64,000 nt of DNA from Roseomonas nitratireducens (GTDB lineage: Bacteria; Pseudomonadota; Alphaproteobacteria; Acetobacterales; Acetobacteraceae), in assembly GCF_017813355.1 (NCBI RefSeq), contig NZ_JAGIYZ010000020.1, positions 1 through 64,000 of the forward strand. The letters are read 5' to 3'. Below, one piece after another: positions 17,560 through 27,190 of this stretch (its first letter is position 1; each line of letters opens with the position of its first letter). Made by a program: the position numbers and the translations under genes. The notes under the pieces are model-generated. The model saw only the letters and a program-made list of their open reading frames with translations. It did not search any database and had not been told where the DNA came from.

Positions 17560-18213
17560 TCAACCTGTGGGCGAGGCGCCCTTCGCCGCGGCGACGAAGT
17601 CGCGCACCAGACCGGCATCCTTGACGCCCCGCGCCCGCTCGACGCCGGAGGAGACATCGACGCCCGGCGCGCCCGCGATGCGGATGGCCTCGGCCACATT
17701 GCCCGGCGTCAGCCCGCCCGCGAGCAGCCAGGGCCGCGGCACCGAACGGCCGGCCATCAGCCGCCACTCGAAGGGCTGCGCGTTGCCGCCCGGCAGCGGC
17801 CCGCCCGGCGGCGGGCGGGCATCGAACAGGAAGCGGTCCACCACCGGGGCGAAGTCCGCGACGGGGGCGAAGTCCGCCTCCTCCGCCACGCCGATCGCCT
17901 TCATCACCGGCAGGCCGAAGCGGGCGCGGATCGCCGCGGCGCGGGCCGGCGTCTCCTCCCCATGCAGCTGGATCAGGCCGAGCGGGACGGCGGCGAGCAC
18001 GGCCGCGATCTCGGCATCCGTCGCATCGACGAACAGCCCGACCCTCAGCGGCCCGCCCGGGCGGAGCGCGGACAGCGCCCCGGCCTGCGCCGGCGTGACC
18101 GCGCGCGGGGAAGGCGGGAAGAACACGAACCCGATGAGGTCGGCCGCCGCATCGGCGGCGGCGTGAAGCCCCTCGGCATCGCGGATGCCGCAGATCTTGA
18201 CCTCGATCGCCAT
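17560..18213 (-). CDS. trpF: Phosphoribosylanthranilate isomerase
   Basis: A 217-residue TIM barrel that isomerises phosphoribosylanthranilate in tryptophan synthesis. Motifs are VKICGIRDAEGL (catalytic Cys9 region), LIGFVFFPPSPRAV, GLIQLHGEE, LLAGGLTPGNV and GVDVSSGVER. It begins four bases after the pyrF stop and is co-oriented with lapA, ihfB and sppA. The downstream trp genes are reached only past the lipoprotein gene and its hairpin. Confidence 0.96.
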   Translation of the reverse strand: MAIEVKICGIRDAEGLHAAADAAADLIGFVFFPPSPRAVTPAQAGALSALRPGGPLRVGLFVDATDAEIAAVLAAVPLGLIQLHGEETPARAAAIRARFGLPVMKAIGVAEEADFAPVADFAPVVDRFLFDARPPPGGPLPGGNAQPFEWRLMAGRSVPRPWLLAGGLTPGNVAEAIRIAGAPGVDVSSGVERARGVKDAGLVRDFVAAAKGASPTG

Positions 18214-18217
18214 CGGT

Positions 18218-18931
18218 TCAGCCCGGCAGGGTCGCGGCGATGGAAGCCGCCGCCGCCGCCGGGTCCGCCGCGCCGGTGATCGGCCGGCCGACCACGATCC
18301 AGTCGGCGCCGGCGGCGACCGCCTCGGCCGGGGTCGCGGTGCGCGCCTGGTCGCCCGCGGCGCTGCCCGCCGGCCGGACGCCGGGCACCACCAGCGCCGG
18401 GCCGGGGCCGAGTTCGGCGCGCAGCAGCGCGGCTTCCTGCGGGCTGCACACCAGGCCATCGGCGCCAGCCGCGACCGCCATCCGCGCCAGGCGCAGCACC
18501 TGGGCGGCGGGGCTGTCCGCCACGCCGGTCGCGGCCAGCGCGGCGGCGTCCATGCTGGTCAGCACCGTCACGGCGAGCAGCAGCGGGCGATCGGCGCCGG
18601 CGCGCTCGGCGGCGTCCCGCGCCGCGGCGACCATCGCCGGGCCGCCGCCCGCATGCAGGGTGACCATCGCCGGGCGCAGCGGCAGCAGGGACCGCAGCGC
18701 GCCGGCGACCGTGTTCGGGATGTCGTGCAGCTTCAGGTCCAGGAAGACCGGCGCATGCCGCGTCACCGCCGCGACCGCGGGGGCACCGGCGGCGCAGAAC
18801 AATTCCAGCCCGACCTTCAGCACGCCGCAGCGCCCGGCGAGTGCGGCCGCGAGCGCTTCCGCCCGTGCCAGGTCGCCCGTGTCGATCGCCGGGATCAGGC
18901 GCGCGGCGCCGCCCGCGGGGCGCGCGATCAT
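18218..18931 (-). CDS. pyrF: Orotidine-5'-phosphate decarboxylase
   Basis: A 237-residue OMP decarboxylase, the last step of UMP synthesis. The hallmark [17 protein letters not shown] carries the catalytic Asp-Lys-Asp array; [11 protein letters not shown] and the phosphate loop [13 protein letters not shown] are also present. The start at 18931 overlaps the end of the lapA gene by ATGA. The lapA-pyrF-trpF order is common in the order Rhodospirillales and its relatives. Confidence 0.96.
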   Translation of the reverse strand: MIARPAGGAARLIPAIDTGDLARAEALAAALAGRCGVLKVGLELFCAAGAPAVAAVTRHAPVFLDLKLHDIPNTVAGALRSLLPLRPAMVTLHAGGGPAMVAAARDAAERAGADRPLLLAVTVLTSMDAAALAATGVADSPAAQVLRLARMAVAAGADGLVCSPQEAALLRAELGPGPALVVPGVRPAGSAAGDQARTATPAEAVAAGADWIVVGRPITGAADPAAAAASIAATLPG

Positions 18932-19242
18932 TCCGCCGGGCCCGCCAGCCGGTCGGCCGCCGCGGCGCGGTCGCGCGCGCGGAAGCCCTCGACCTCCCGC
19001 TGCAGGCCTTCCGCCCGGCGCAACGCCGCGCGGCCGCGGCTGCGCAGCGGCAGGTCCGACATCCAGACGATCCCGGCGCCAAGCAGGAAGGCGACGCACG
19101 CCGCTAGCAGCACGGCGATCGACAGCGGCGCCTGCCACACCCAGTCGAAGGGCCACAGCCGCAGTTCCACCATCTGCCGGTTCGACAGCGCGAACAGCAC
19201 GACAAGCCCCGCCAGCGGCAGGAACAGCAGCCAGCGGATCAT
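18928..19242 (-). CDS. LapA-domain small inner-membrane protein
   Basis: A 104-residue protein with two predicted membrane segments (about residues 2-19 and 38-60) separated by the characteristic [14 protein letters not shown] segment, followed by a basic coiled tail. It matches lipopolysaccharide assembly protein A domain (DUF1049) proteins, which assist LPS transport to the outer membrane in enterics. It starts two bases after the ihfB stop and overlaps pyrF (ATGA), so it is embedded in the operon. No lapB/yciM gene follows. Confidence 0.85.
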   Translation of the reverse strand: MIRWLLFLPLAGLVVLFALSNRQMVELRLWPFDWVWQAPLSIAVLLAACVAFLLGAGIVWMSDLPLRSRGRAALRRAEGLQREVEGFRARDRAAAADRLAGPAE

Positions 19243-19243
19243 C

Positions 19244-19561
19244 TCAGGCCGCGCTGGTCGCGCGCGCCGAGGCACGCGCGGCGGGCTTGTTGATCCGTTC
19301 GCGCAGTTCCTTGCCGGGCTTGAAATAGGGCACGGCCTTGGCGGTGACCTCCACCGCTTCCCCCGTGCGGGGATTGCGGCCGGTGCGCGGGTCCCGCGTG
19401 CGGGTGGAAAAGGCGCCGAAGCCGCGCAGTTCCACCCGGTCCCCGCGGGCCAGCGCGTCGGTGATCTCGGTGAAGATGGTCGCGACGATCAGCTCGATGT
19501 CCGGCAGGCGCAGATGCGGGTTGGCTGCGGCAAGGTGCGCGATCAGCTCCGACTTGGTCAT
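19244..19561 (-). CDS. ihfB: Integration host factor beta subunit
   Basis: A 105-residue HU/IHF family DNA-bending protein with [34 protein letters not shown] and the arm motif [12 protein letters not shown]. The C-terminus has a Lys/Arg/Ala extension. With IhfA it bends DNA at promoters and recombination sites. Position after sppA and near rpsA matches the standard alphaproteobacterial neighbourhood and supports the beta-subunit call over HU. The ribosome site AAGGCAAGG precedes ATG 19561. Confidence 0.94.
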   Translation of the reverse strand: MTKSELIAHLAAANPHLRLPDIELIVATIFTEITDALARGDRVELRGFGAFSTRTRDPRTGRNPRTGEAVEVTAKAVPYFKPGKELRERINKPAARASARATSAA

Positions 19562-19610
19562 TCCTTGCCTTCCCTCGTGCGCCCGTCCCGGACGCGGCGC
19601 CTTTCGCGCT

Positions 19611-20525
19611 TCAGCGGGAAGGCTGCCAGAGGGCCCGGGGGGCGTCAACGCCAAGCCATTCTGACAAAAGGCTTTTCATGACGCCTTCCGTCGCCTGCGA
19701 GATCAGCCGCTCGGTTGTCGAGCGGGTCTGCATGTCGCGCACCGGCAGGCTTTCGGGCACCTCGCGCTCGGCGGCGAGCCAGGCCCGCGCCTCCCTCTCC
19801 CCGCCGATCGCGTCGATCAGCCCGACATCCAGCGCCTGGCGGCCGGTGAAGACGCGGCCATCGGCGAGTGCCCGGGCGCGATCGGCGTCCATCCGCCGGC
19901 CCGCCACGACCATGCCGACGAACTGCGCGTGCAGGTCCTGGATGACGCGGTCCAGCGCGGCGCGGCCCTCGGCGGACAGCGGCCGGAACAGGCTCGGCTG
20001 GTCCTTGAGCGGGCCGGAGGCGATGACCTGCGCGCTGACGCCGAGCCGCGCCATCAGCTCCGACACGTCGAAGGATTGCAGCAGCACGCCGATCGAGCCC
20101 GTCAGGCTGGAATCGCGGGCGTAGATCCGCGCCGCGGGCAGCGCCGCCATGTACCCGGCCGAGGCCGCCGTCGCGCCCATCAGCGCCACCACCGGCTTGC
20201 GGGCGGCGACGCGGCTGAGCGCGCCGTGCAGCGCCTCCCCCCCCGCGATGGTGCCGCCGGGGCTGTCGATGGCGACGATCACGGCGCGGACCGAGGCGTT
20301 CGTCGCGGCGCGGTCCAGCGCCTCGATCACGCGGCGATCCTCGGCGATGAAGCCGTTGATCGGCAGGCGCAGCACATGGTCCCCGCCCGGCAGCACGCGC
20401 TCGCCGCGCATGCCGGCGACCAGCGCGATGGCGCCGAACAGCGCGAAGATGGCCAGCGCCCGCCACAGGGTCAGGCGGCGGCGCAGCCGGCGGCGGTCGG
20501 CGAGCAGGTCGGGCTCGAGGGACAT
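19611..20525 (-). CDS. sppA: Signal peptide peptidase SppA (S49 family)
   Basis: A 304-residue inner-membrane serine protease that degrades cleaved signal peptides. The N-terminal membrane anchor covers about residues 22-38. The catalytic Ser is in [13 protein letters not shown] and the lysine in [15 protein letters not shown], with [14 protein letters not shown] upstream. It is the short, single-domain form usual in alphaproteobacteria. It lies between rpsA and ihfB, on the same strand, after a strong terminator that closes the rpsA transcript. Confidence 0.92.
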   Translation of the reverse strand: MSLEPDLLADRRRLRRRLTLWRALAIFALFGAIALVAGMRGERVLPGGDHVLRLPINGFIAEDRRVIEALDRAATNASVRAVIVAIDSPGGTIAGGEALHGALSRVAARKPVVALMGATAASAGYMAALPAARIYARDSSLTGSIGVLLQSFDVSELMARLGVSAQVIASGPLKDQPSLFRPLSAEGRAALDRVIQDLHAQFVGMVVAGRRMDADRARALADGRVFTGRQALDVGLIDAIGGEREARAWLAAEREVPESLPVRDMQTRSTTERLISQATEGVMKSLLSEWLGVDAPRALWQPSR

Positions 20526-20574
20526 GCCGCCTCAATGGCGAGGCGCGGGGCGCGACGCAACCCCGCAGATGCAA

Positions 20575-20606
20575 GAACCCCCGGGCCGTTGCCGACCCGG
20601 GGGTTC
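20575..20606. terminator. rpsA terminator
   Basis: An 11-bp perfect stem (GAACCCCCGGG with CCCGGGGGTTC) and a 10-nt loop lie 28 bases past the rpsA stop. Read on the minus strand it is followed by TTGCATCT. This is the clearest intrinsic terminator in the window and separates rpsA from sppA. Confidence 0.8.
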
Positions 20607-20633
20607 CGATGCAGCCCGGAAAGGGCGGACGTC

Positions 20634-22346
20634 TTACTCCTCGCCGGCCATCTCGCGGCGGCGGCGGATCGCCGCGCCGAGGATGTCGCCGAGGGAGGCG
20701 CCGCTGTCGGCGGAGCCGTATTCGCGCATCGCCTCGCGCTCCTCCTCGATCTCCTTGCCCTTGATGGTCAGGGCGAGGCGACGGGCGGCGCGGTCCACGG
20801 CGGTGACGCGGGCGTCAACCTTCTCCCCGATCGCGAACTTGTCGGGGCGCTGGTCGGCGCGGTCGCGGGCGAGTTCGGCGCGGCGGATGAAGCCGGTCAG
20901 GACTTCCTCGACCTTCACCTCGATGCCGTTGGCCTCGACCTTGGTCACGACGCAGGTGACGATGTCGCCCTTGCGCACGCGGTCCAGCACCTCGGCGGCC
21001 GGGTCGGCCTCGAGCTGCTTGATGCCGAGGGAGATGCGCTCCTTCTCGACATCGACGTCGAGCACCTTCGCCTTGATGACCTGGCCCTTAGAGTAGCGGT
21101 TCATCGCCACTTCGCCGGCTTCCTCCCACGACAGGTCGGACATGTGGACCATGCCGTCCACGTCCGGGCCGACGCCGATGAACAGGCCGAACTCGGTGAT
21201 GTTGCGGATCTCGCCCTCGATCACGTTGCCGGGCGGGTGGGCCTCCAGGAACAGCTCCCAGGGGTTGCCTTGCGCCTGCTTGAGGCCGAGCGAGATGCGG
21301 CGCTTGGGCTCATCCACGTCGAGGATCATCACGTCCACCTGCTCGGAGGTCGCGACGATCTTGCCCGGATGGACGTTCTTCTTGGTCCAGGACATCTCGC
21401 TGACGTGCACGAGGCCCTCGACGCCCGGCTCCAGCTCCACGAAGGCGCCGTAGTCGGTGATGTTCGTCACGCGGCCGCCGAACTTGGCGCCGACCGGGTA
21501 CTTGAGCGCCACGCCGTCCCACGGGTCGGACATCAGCTGCTTCATGCCGAGGCTGATGCGCTGCGTCTCGGAGTTGAAGCGGATGACCTGCACCTTCACG
21601 GGCTGGCCGATGGTCAGCGCCTCGCTCGGGTGGTTGATGCGGCGCCAGGCGATGTCGGTGACGTGCAGCAGGCCGTCGACGCCGCCGAGGTCCACGAAGG
21701 CGCCGTAGTCGGTGATGTTCTTCACCACGCCGTCCAGGATCATGCCTTCCTTGAGGCCCTGGATCAGTTCGCTGCGCTGTTCGGCGCGCGTTTCCTCGAG
21801 CACCGCGCGGCGCGACACCACGATGTTCCCGCGGGCGCGGTCCATCTTGAGGATCTGGAAGGGCTGCGGGCTGCCCATCAGCGGGCCGACGTCGCGCACC
21901 GGGCGGATGTCCACCTGGCTGCCGGGGAGGAAGGCCACGGCGCCGCCGAGGTCGACCGTGAAGCCGCCCTTCACGCGGCCGAAGATCACGCCGTTCACGC
22001 GCTGGTTGGCGGTGAAGGACTTCTCGAGGTTCGTCCAGGCTTCCTCGCGGCGGGCCTTCTCGCGCGACAGCACGATGGAGCCGTCGCGGTCTTCGTACCG
22101 CTCGACGAACAGCTCGATCAGGTCGCCGGGCTTCACCTCGGGCTTCATACCGGGGGCGGCGAATTCCTTGAGGGGCACGCGCCCCTCGCTCTTGAGGCCG
22201 ACATCGACGACCGCGACATCGTCATCCACCCGGATGACCTTGCCGGTGACGACCGATCCGGCAAATCCGGTGTCGGCGCCAAGCGTTTCATCGAGAAGGG
22301 CGGCGAAATCCTCGCTGCCCGCGCGGTCGGCGGTGATGGTGGCCAT
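20634..22346 (-). CDS. rpsA: 30S ribosomal protein S1
   Basis: A 570-residue protein with six S1 RNA-binding domains. Repeated elements such as NITDYGAFVDLGGVDGLLHVTDIAW, split across domains 3-6, and several ISLGMKQ/ISLGLKQ/ISLGIKQ domain ends are visible. S1 binds mRNA leaders on the 30S subunit. The C-terminus is charged (RRRREMAGEE). The gene has its own sigma-70-like promoter and a leader of about 165 bases, and is not downstream of cmk as in most proteobacteria. Confidence 0.98.
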   Translation of the reverse strand: MATITADRAGSEDFAALLDETLGADTGFAGSVVTGKVIRVDDDVAVVDVGLKSEGRVPLKEFAAPGMKPEVKPGDLIELFVERYEDRDGSIVLSREKARREEAWTNLEKSFTANQRVNGVIFGRVKGGFTVDLGGAVAFLPGSQVDIRPVRDVGPLMGSPQPFQILKMDRARGNIVVSRRAVLEETRAEQRSELIQGLKEGMILDGVVKNITDYGAFVDLGGVDGLLHVTDIAWRRINHPSEALTIGQPVKVQVIRFNSETQRISLGMKQLMSDPWDGVALKYPVGAKFGGRVTNITDYGAFVELEPGVEGLVHVSEMSWTKKNVHPGKIVATSEQVDVMILDVDEPKRRISLGLKQAQGNPWELFLEAHPPGNVIEGEIRNITEFGLFIGVGPDVDGMVHMSDLSWEEAGEVAMNRYSKGQVIKAKVLDVDVEKERISLGIKQLEADPAAEVLDRVRKGDIVTCVVTKVEANGIEVKVEEVLTGFIRRAELARDRADQRPDKFAIGEKVDARVTAVDRAARRLALTIKGKEIEEEREAMREYGSADSGASLGDILGAAIRRRREMAGEE

Positions 22347-22518
22347 GCAGTCCTGTGCTTTCCGGTGTCCCCCGCCAGCGCGGCGGGTGATGCGGCCTGC
22401 GCGCCCGCCCATGGGCAGGAACGACTTGGACCGGCGCGCCCTTCGCGGCAGCGAACCCGGTCCCGATGGGTGGGCGCGTTTCGGTCCGCCCGTTTCCGGT
22501 CCCGTGAGGGGACACGGG

Positions 22519-22547
22519 CGCATAGGCGTGGGCAGGAAAAGAGTCAA
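22519..22547 (-). promoter_or_regulatory. Predicted rpsA promoter (TTGACT-N17-TATGCG)
   Basis: On the minus strand a consensus-like -35 TTGACT (22542-22547), a 17-base spacer and a -10 TATGCG (22519-22524) point at rpsA. The -35 overlaps the stop of the upstream MFS gene. The predicted start near 22512 gives an untranslated leader of about 165 bases, containing a short GTCCC/GGGAC hairpin. S1 is known to autoregulate through its leader in other bacteria. Confidence 0.65.
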
Positions 22548-23734
22548 GGAGAACGGGCGTGCGCCCCCCCCGCCAGGGGGCCGGTCGGGCCGCGCCGCGC
22601 CATCGCGGCCGCGTAGACGGTCAGCGCCGTCAGGCACAGGGCGAGGAAGCCCGCCGCCGTGAGAAGAGGAGCAGCGGGCGCGCCGGTCATGTCGCGCACG
22701 AGGCCGGCGAAGGGCGGCAACAGGGCCAGCCCCAGGTAGAACAGCGTGTAGTGCACGCCCATCCCGAAGGCCCGGCTCTCGGCCGACAGGGCGCGGCCGG
22801 CAAAGGCCATGATCAGGCTCGACGGCGGCGCGGCCAGCAGGCCGAAGGCCGGCAGGGCCAGCCAGGCCGGCGCCCCGGCGGCCGTCGCGGCGAGTGCCGC
22901 CACCATGCCGAGGATGCACAGCACGGTCACGAGCAGCGGCCGGCCCAGCCTTTCCGCGATGGCGCCGCCCATGGGCTGCAGCGGCAGGATGGAGAAGCCG
23001 ATCAGCGAGGCGAGCGCGCCGGCCTCCGCATGGCTCATCCCGTTCGCGACCAGGAAGGCGGGCGTGAAGCCGACCGCCACGGCGAAGGCGGCGTTGTAGC
23101 CGGCCCAGACGACGCCGAGCGCCAGCAGAGGGCGCCATTCATGCGGCAGCAGCCACATCCGGCGGTGGCTGGCGGCCGCGGGGCTGGCGCCGCGCACCGC
23201 GACCGCGAGCAGCACGAAGGCGAGCGAGCAGAAGCCGGCGGAAAGCCACAGGCCCGCCCGCCAGTCCGCGCCGAGCAGGGGCAGCACGAGCAGGGCCAGG
23301 CCGATGCCGAACGGCCAGGCCATCAGCATCAGCCCCATGGCGAGCGCGACGCCCGCGCCAGAGAAACGGTCGAGCACCATCTTCGCGCCCGCGATGGTGA
23401 GCAGCGTGCCGCCGACACCGGCGACGAGCCGCCCCGCGAGCGCGACGCCGAAGCCTGGCGCGAGGGCGAGCAGCAAGCCCCCGAGCGCCATGAGCCCGAC
23501 GCCGCCCAGCAGCACGACGCGATCGCCGAACCGCGCCAGCAGCCATCCCGCCGGCAGGGCGACGAAGACCCCGGCGAGGGAGTAGGCGCCGATCAACGTG
23601 CCGAGCGCGGCCCAGTCCGCGACAAGGCCGCCAATCAGGAGAGGCCCCAGCGCGCCGACGACCTGCAGCTGCGCACCCATGGAAATGCGGGCGAAGGCCA
23701 ATACGCCGACCTCGCCCCAACGTCCCAGCATCAT
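22544..23734 (-). CDS. Major facilitator superfamily transporter
   Basis: A 396-residue membrane protein with about 12 hydrophobic segments. The MFS loop 2-3 signature appears as PAGWLLARFGDRVVLL, and the related loop 8-9 as GAIAERLGRPLL. The substrate is unknown; the family resembles CynX/NimT-type or general efflux permeases. The first of two adjacent ATG codons (23734) is chosen because GAGG lies upstream. It occupies the place after chvG where many alphaproteobacteria carry hprK or PTS regulatory genes. Confidence 0.85.
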   Translation of the reverse strand: MMLGRWGEVGVLAFARISMGAQLQVVGALGPLLIGGLVADWAALGTLIGAYSLAGVFVALPAGWLLARFGDRVVLLGGVGLMALGGLLLALAPGFGVALAGRLVAGVGGTLLTIAGAKMVLDRFSGAGVALAMGLMLMAWPFGIGLALLVLPLLGADWRAGLWLSAGFCSLAFVLLAVAVRGASPAAASHRRMWLLPHEWRPLLALGVVWAGYNAAFAVAVGFTPAFLVANGMSHAEAGALASLIGFSILPLQPMGGAIAERLGRPLLVTVLCILGMVAALAATAAGAPAWLALPAFGLLAAPPSSLIMAFAGRALSAESRAFGMGVHYTLFYLGLALLPPFAGLVRDMTGAPAAPLLTAAGFLALCLTALTVYAAAMARRGPTGPLAGGAHARSP

Positions 23735-23836
23735 CTCGGGGCCTCTGTCTTCGCGACGCACCGCCGCGGACTTCGCACCCCGCGGCACGCCGCACAAGGC
23801 GGCGCGACGAAGCGCGCGCGCGGCGTCAGCCGCCGG

Positions 23837-25537
23837 CTATGCCGTCGGCAGCCGGACGACGAACCTGGCGCCAGCAACCTTCCCCTCGGCGTCGCGGCGG
23901 TTCTCCGCCGTGATCTGCCCGCGCAGCCCCTCGACGATCTGCTTGCTGATCGACAGCCCGAGGCCCGAATGCTGGCCGAAGCGTTCGCCGCTCGGGCGCT
24001 CGGAATAGAAGCGCTCGAAGATGCTCTCGAGCTTCTGTTCCGGGATGCCCGGGCCTTCGTCCTCGATCGCGACCTCGACCATCGCGCCGGCGGGGCGCGC
24101 CTTCATCCAGACCGTGCCGCCGGCCGGGCTGAAGGACAGCGCGTTGCCCAGCAGGTTGCGATAGACCTGTACGATGCGGCCCTCGACGCCGCGCACCACG
24201 AGCGGTCCGGCTGGCGCTTCCAGCACAAGGTGCGGCGCGTCCGCAGTCTCCCGCGTCGCCTCGTGCAGGTCGGCGAGGGCTGAAAGGATCGGCGCGATGT
24301 CCACCGGCGTGGAGATGGTGCGCGACAGCTCCGCATCGACGCGCGAACTGTCGGAGATGTCGGCGATCAGCCGGTCCATCCGCACCGCGTCCTCGGCGAT
24401 GATCGCGAGCAGGCGGCCGCGCTGTTCCGGGTTCTCGATGCGGCGCAGCGTCTCGAGCGCGCTGCGCACGCTGGTCAGCGGGTTGCGCAGTTCATGCGCG
24501 ACATCGGCGGCGAAGCGCTCGTTCGCGTCGATGCGCGCCCACAGGGCGCGGGCGGAATTCTGCAGGTCGCGCGCGAGCACGCCGATCTCGTCGTTGCGGA
24601 CCAGCAGGGGTTCGGGGACCGATTCCTCGCGCCCCTCGCCTTCGCGGATGCGCTGGGTGGCGCGGGCGAGGTCGAGCATCGGCGTCGCGATGGTGCGCGC
24701 GAGGTAGAAGGAGAGCATGACCGTCAGCACCAGCGCCGTGCCGAACAGCAGCAGCACGGAGGCGCGGATCTGGAACAGCCTTTCGTCCACTTCCCGCGCC
24801 TCGCGCGTCAGCAGCACGATGCCCACGCCCTGATTGCCGCGCCGCGCGGGTTCGGCGACCGAGACCAGCAGCCGTCCGTCGCCGGTGCGGCGGATATAGG
24901 GGCGCACGCCGCCTTCCAGGGCGAGGCGCAGCTCCTCCCGCCGGTCGGGGCCGATATCGGGCTGCCAGTCGAAGTCGGGCGTCTCGGGCCCCACATCGAC
25001 GGCGACGCCGCCCGACCCGCCGGTGCCGCGCAGCGTGCCAGGCAGCACGGAGACGAGCCGGTCATAGACGCCGCCGACCGTGGCCGTGAGCGCGCCGCGG
25101 GGTTCGGGCGGCGGCAGGGGCTCGGTCACCACCGCGCCGCCGGGGCCTTCCCGCACGCGGCTGTCGGCGACCATCAGGCCGGTATTGTCGAACAGCCGCG
25201 CCTGGGTGTTGGGCGATGGCTCGACGAGGCGGCGCAGCAGCGGGCGGGCGGCTTCCGGCACCAGGATGGCGCGGTCGCCGTCGATGCGCACCGCGGCTTC
25301 GGCGATGCCGCCGGCATAGATGCGCGCCTGGGTGCGCAGGCCCTCGACCTCGGCCGCCAGCAGCCCGTTCTGGTACTGGTCGAGATACAGCAGCGAGGCG
25401 GCCAGCAGCGCCGGCGGCACGGCGTTGACCAGCAGGATGCGGCGCAGCAGCGGCGAGAAGCGGCGCGGCGCGCGCGGTTCGGCCGTGCTTTCGGCGCGCG
25501 GGCGCGGCGCCGCGCGGCGGCCCGAGCCGTCAGGCAT
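23837..25537 (-). CDS. chvG: Sensor histidine kinase ChvG/ExoS type
   Basis: A 566-residue membrane kinase. It has a membrane segment near residues 32-50, a periplasmic sensor domain of about 210 residues and a second membrane segment near 255-280. HAMP follows, then the dimerisation/phosphoacceptor motif ADVAHELRNPLTSVRSALE (His near 350), N-box NLLGNALSFSP, and G-boxes EDEGPGIPE and GLGLSISKQIVEG. ChvG senses acid or envelope stress and phosphorylates ChvI in Rhizobiales relatives. It lies 20 bases downstream of chvI. The sequence features and gene pairing make the assignment firm. Confidence 0.92.
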   Translation of the reverse strand: MPDGSGRRAAPRPRAESTAEPRAPRRFSPLLRRILLVNAVPPALLAASLLYLDQYQNGLLAAEVEGLRTQARIYAGGIAEAAVRIDGDRAILVPEAARPLLRRLVEPSPNTQARLFDNTGLMVADSRVREGPGGAVVTEPLPPPEPRGALTATVGGVYDRLVSVLPGTLRGTGGSGGVAVDVGPETPDFDWQPDIGPDRREELRLALEGGVRPYIRRTGDGRLLVSVAEPARRGNQGVGIVLLTREAREVDERLFQIRASVLLLFGTALVLTVMLSFYLARTIATPMLDLARATQRIREGEGREESVPEPLLVRNDEIGVLARDLQNSARALWARIDANERFAADVAHELRNPLTSVRSALETLRRIENPEQRGRLLAIIAEDAVRMDRLIADISDSSRVDAELSRTISTPVDIAPILSALADLHEATRETADAPHLVLEAPAGPLVVRGVEGRIVQVYRNLLGNALSFSPAGGTVWMKARPAGAMVEVAIEDEGPGIPEQKLESIFERFYSERPSGERFGQHSGLGLSISKQIVEGLRGQITAENRRDAEGKVAGARFVVRLPTA

Positions 25538-25557
25538 GCGGGGCCAGGGCCATCGTC

Positions 25558-26259
25558 TCAGGCTTCCTTGTAGCGGTAGCCGATGCCGTAGAGCGTCTCG
25601 ATCTGGTCGAACTCCGTGTCCACCTGGCGGAACTTCTTGCGGATGCGCTTCACGTGGCTGTCGATGGTGCGGTCGTCGACGTAGATGTTCTCGCCATAGG
25701 CGGCGTCGATCAGCTGGTCGCGGTTCTTCACCATGCCGGGGCGGATGGCGAGCGCCTTGACGAGCAGGAACTCGGTGACGGTCAGCTGCACCTGCCCGCC
25801 CTTCCAGACGCAGGTGTGCTTCGTCTCGTCCAGCACCAGGTCGCCGCGGGCGATGACGCCGCCGGGCGGCGCGCCGGACCCTTCCGCGCGCGAGGCCTCG
25901 TTGCGGCGGAGCAGGGCGCGGATGCGTTCCAGCAGCAGGCGCTGGCTGAAGGGCTTGGTGATGTAGTCGTCGGCGCCCAGGCGCAGGCCCATCAGCTCGT
26001 CCACCTCCTCATCCTTCGAGGTGAGGAAGACGACCGGCATGTTCGACCGCTGGCGCAGGCGCTGCAGCAGCTCCATCCCGTCCATGCGCGGCATCTTGAT
26101 GTCGAGCACGGCGAGGTCGGCGGGGCGGGAGAGCAGGCCCTGCAGCGCGCTCTCGCCATCCGTGAAGGTGCGCACCGAATAGCCTTCGGCCTCCAGCGTC
26201 ATCTGCACGCTGGTCAGGATGTTGCGGTCGTCGTCCACGAGGGCGATGGTCTGCGGCAT
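25558..26259 (-). CDS. chvI: Response regulator ChvI, OmpR family
   Basis: A 233-residue regulator. The receiver domain (residues 1-120) has the acidic pocket VDDD, phosphoacceptor Asp53 in [11 protein letters not shown], and TSKDEE and ITKPFSQ. The C-terminal OmpR/PhoB winged helix includes [17 protein letters not shown] and [13 protein letters not shown]. It is the partner of ChvG and controls envelope, motility and metabolic genes in alphaproteobacteria. The pckA gene on the opposite side recalls the classical chvI-pckA linkage, here with a HugZ-like gene inserted. Confidence 0.93.
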   Translation of the reverse strand: MPQTIALVDDDRNILTSVQMTLEAEGYSVRTFTDGESALQGLLSRPADLAVLDIKMPRMDGMELLQRLRQRSNMPVVFLTSKDEEVDELMGLRLGADDYITKPFSQRLLLERIRALLRRNEASRAEGSGAPPGGVIARGDLVLDETKHTCVWKGGQVQLTVTEFLLVKALAIRPGMVKNRDQLIDAAYGENIYVDDRTIDSHVKRIRKKFRQVDTEFDQIETLYGIGYRYKEA

Positions 26260-26365
26260 TGTCCTGCACTGTGCTCCGGGCATTCCGGGCTGGCCGCGGT
26301 TGCGCTGCGGCGGCCCTGGTTCCACTTTCGCGCCGGATTGTGGCACGAGGCGGGCCGGAGGGGAC

Positions 26366-27100
26366 ATGGCATCGGTCGAGGGAATTGGCGAGGCCAGGCG
26401 GCTCATCCGCGGCGCGGCCGCCGCGACGCTCGCGACGCAGGCGGACGGGCAGCCCTTCGCGAGCCTGGTGACGCCCGCGCCGGGGCCCGACCTCTCGCCG
26501 CTGCTGTGGCTCTCGACGCTGTCCGAGCATACGCGGCACCTCGCGCAGGAACCCCGCTGCTCCCTGCTGTTCACCGGCACGACGGAAGGCCCGAACCCGC
26601 AGACCGCGCCGCGCGTGACGGTCACGGGGCTTGCCGAACGCGTGCCGGAGGCAGCGGTGGCGGGGCTGAAGGCGCGCTGGCTGGCGCGCCATCCCTATGC
26701 GGCGCTCTATGCCGACTTCGCCGATTTCGGCCTGTGGCGCGTGCGCATCCTGGGCGCGCTGCATGTCGGCGGCTTCGCCCGCGCGGAGCGGATCCGCGCG
26801 GCGGAACTCGCGCCCGACCCGGCCGCGGTCGCCGCGATCCTGGAGGCGGAGGCCTCCATCGTCGAACACGTGAACGCCGACCATGCGGATGCGGTGGCCG
26901 CGATCGCGGAAGGGCTGCTCGGCGCCGGCCCGGGCGAGTGGCGAGTCGTTTCGGTCGATGTTGACGGTTGCGACCTCTCCGAAGGTAACCGAACGGTTCG
27001 TCTTGCGTTCTTAACGCAGGTAAGCGATGCGGACGCCGTGCGCACGGCCCTCATCCGCGCCGCACGGGAGGGACGGGCGAGAATCGCCGGGACCGGCTGA
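26366..27100 (+). CDS. HugZ-like pyridoxamine-5'-phosphate-oxidase-fold protein with DUF2470
   Basis: A 244-residue protein. Residues 1-150 form a split-barrel flavin/heme-binding domain ([19 protein letters not shown] and [21 protein letters not shown]). Residues 155-240 match DUF2470 ([17 protein letters not shown]). Relatives include HugZ heme oxygenases and uncharacterised proteins, so heme handling is possible but unproven. A GGAGGGG ribosome site precedes ATG 26366. The 3' end (26945-27020) is locally AT-richer than its surroundings, perhaps because promoter elements for pckA are embedded there. Confidence 0.8.
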   Translation: MASVEGIGEARRLIRGAAAATLATQADGQPFASLVTPAPGPDLSPLLWLSTLSEHTRHLAQEPRCSLLFTGTTEGPNPQTAPRVTVTGLAERVPEAAVAGLKARWLARHPYAALYADFADFGLWRVRILGALHVGGFARAERIRAAELAPDPAAVAAILEAEASIVEHVNADHADAVAAIAEGLLGAGPGEWRVVSVDVDGCDLSEGNRTVRLAFLTQVSDADAVRTALIRAAREGRARIAGTG

Positions 27101-27190
27101 GCAGCGGCTTTCGCCGCAATTCCGCCGCCGCCATCGCCGAAACGGCGCCGTCACCGCATTGCAACGTGGTGTCCAGGAGAGTTGTCGCGC

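Noticed and set aside
26996-27010. A second GTTC-N7-GTTC match (LexA-like) inside the HugZ-like coding sequence
   Set aside because: About one such match is expected by chance in 64 kb on both strands, and this one lies within a coding region about 180 bases from the next start codon.
27182-27190. TTG at 27182 as the pckA start
   Set aside because: Only one base separates it from the AGGAGA ribosome site, whereas ATG 27191 is correctly spaced.
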